This document shows positions 38,067 through 38,581 of a stretch of 38,581 bases of DNA, piece by piece. Each line of letters opens with the position of its first letter. Positions within the stretch are counted from its first letter, which is position 1. The notes below the pieces were generated by a model. The model had not been told where the DNA came from. It did not search any database and worked only from the letters and a program-made list of their open reading frames with translations. The translations under genes were made by a program, and so were the position numbers. The DNA comes from Actinomycetota bacterium (GTDB lineage: Bacteria > Actinomycetota > Actinomycetes > Nanopelagicales > Nanopelagicaceae), in NCBI GenBank assembly GCA_009917815.1, contig RGER01000003.1, positions 1 to 38,581 of the forward strand, read 5' to 3'.

Positions 38067-38546
38067 ATGAGCGAACGCGAACGTCTTGAATATGCAGACT
38101 TCGGAACTGCAGTACGCGAACTTGCTCAACAAATAGCCGACTCTGGTTACCAACCCGACATCATTCTTTCGATTGCCCGTGGTGGCCTATTAATCGGTGG
38201 CGCACTTGGGTATGCGCTGGGAGTGAAGAACACCTTCACTATGAGCGTTGAGTTTTACACCGGAGTGGATGAACGACTTCCAATGCCCGTTGTTCTTCCT
38301 CCAGTACCAAATCAAGTAGACCTCACTGGTGCACGTGTACTCGTGGCTGATGACGTGGCAGATACCGGCGCCACCCTTGCCTTAGTGAAAGCATTTTGTG
38401 CGGGTCACGTGGCTGAAGTGAAGTGTGCTGTGCTCTACGAGAAGCCACGAAGCGTAGAAAAGCCAGAATTTGCTTGGAAAAAGACCGATAAGTGGATCGA
38501 GTTTCCTTGGTCTACTCAAGAACCAGTAGTGGCAAACGTAAGATAA
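38067..38546 (+). CDS. Purine-type phosphoribosyltransferase
   Basis: DIILSIARGGLLIGGALGYALG and VLVADDVADTGATLALV (PRPP-binding motif). Confidence 0.9.
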   Translation: MSERERLEYADFGTAVRELAQQIADSGYQPDIILSIARGGLLIGGALGYALGVKNTFTMSVEFYTGVDERLPMPVVLPPVPNQVDLTGARVLVADDVADTGATLALVKAFCAGHVAEVKCAVLYEKPRSVEKPEFAWKKTDKWIEFPWSTQEPVVANVR

Positions 38547-38581
38547 AGGTTGCACCTTCACCTAACTTGCTCACAACATCT

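Noticed and set aside
1-38581. CRISPR arrays, transposases, prophage genes, toxin-antitoxin or defence systems
   Set aside because: None seen: no regularly spaced repeats, and all substantial ORFs are assigned to housekeeping or ordinary accessory families.

Overview
This 38.6 kb window is a dense, mostly core-genome chromosomal segment from an actinobacterium (Actinomycetota by gene content and gene order). I cannot name the species. Left to right it carries: a truncated parA, parB, a D-Ala-D-Ala ligase, a PLP aminotransferase, a CwlM-like amidase, trxA, trxB, murJ, a DUF6049-like secreted/membrane protein, a NUDIX hydrolase, a CCA-adding/PcnA-type enzyme, an MFS transporter, ino1, a PadR regulator, a DUF5318-like protein, a class A PBP, an alanine-racemase-like protein, a FemAB protein, an endonuclease IV-like protein, rpsF-ssb-rpsR-rplI, dnaB, two EamA transporters, a HisC-like aminotransferase, a branched-chain 2-oxoacid dehydrogenase-type E1alpha/E1beta/E2 cluster, a mycothiol-dependent-type (TIGR03083/DinB-like) protein, a nitrilase-family amidohydrolase, an acyl-CoA dehydrogenase, a DUF1838-like secreted protein, a low-MW tyrosine phosphatase, a proline racemase-family protein, an orphan Hcp-family protein with a signal peptide, tRNA-Gly(CCC), dcd and a phosphoribosyltransferase. 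Most of it is conserved housekeeping content. I found no CRISPR array, transposon, prophage or defence island. The points most worth following up are: (1) a Sec-type signal peptide on a clear T6SS Hcp-tube homologue in a presumed monoderm, with no T6SS genes in the window; (2) a cluster of DnaA-box-like 9-mers at roughly helical spacing upstream of dnaB; (3) an S6:S18-type ribosomal leader that sequesters the rpsF Shine-Dalgarno; (4) an alanine-racemase-like protein that appears to have lost catalytic motifs, paired with FemAB; (5) a dyad operator candidate upstream of padR-ino1.
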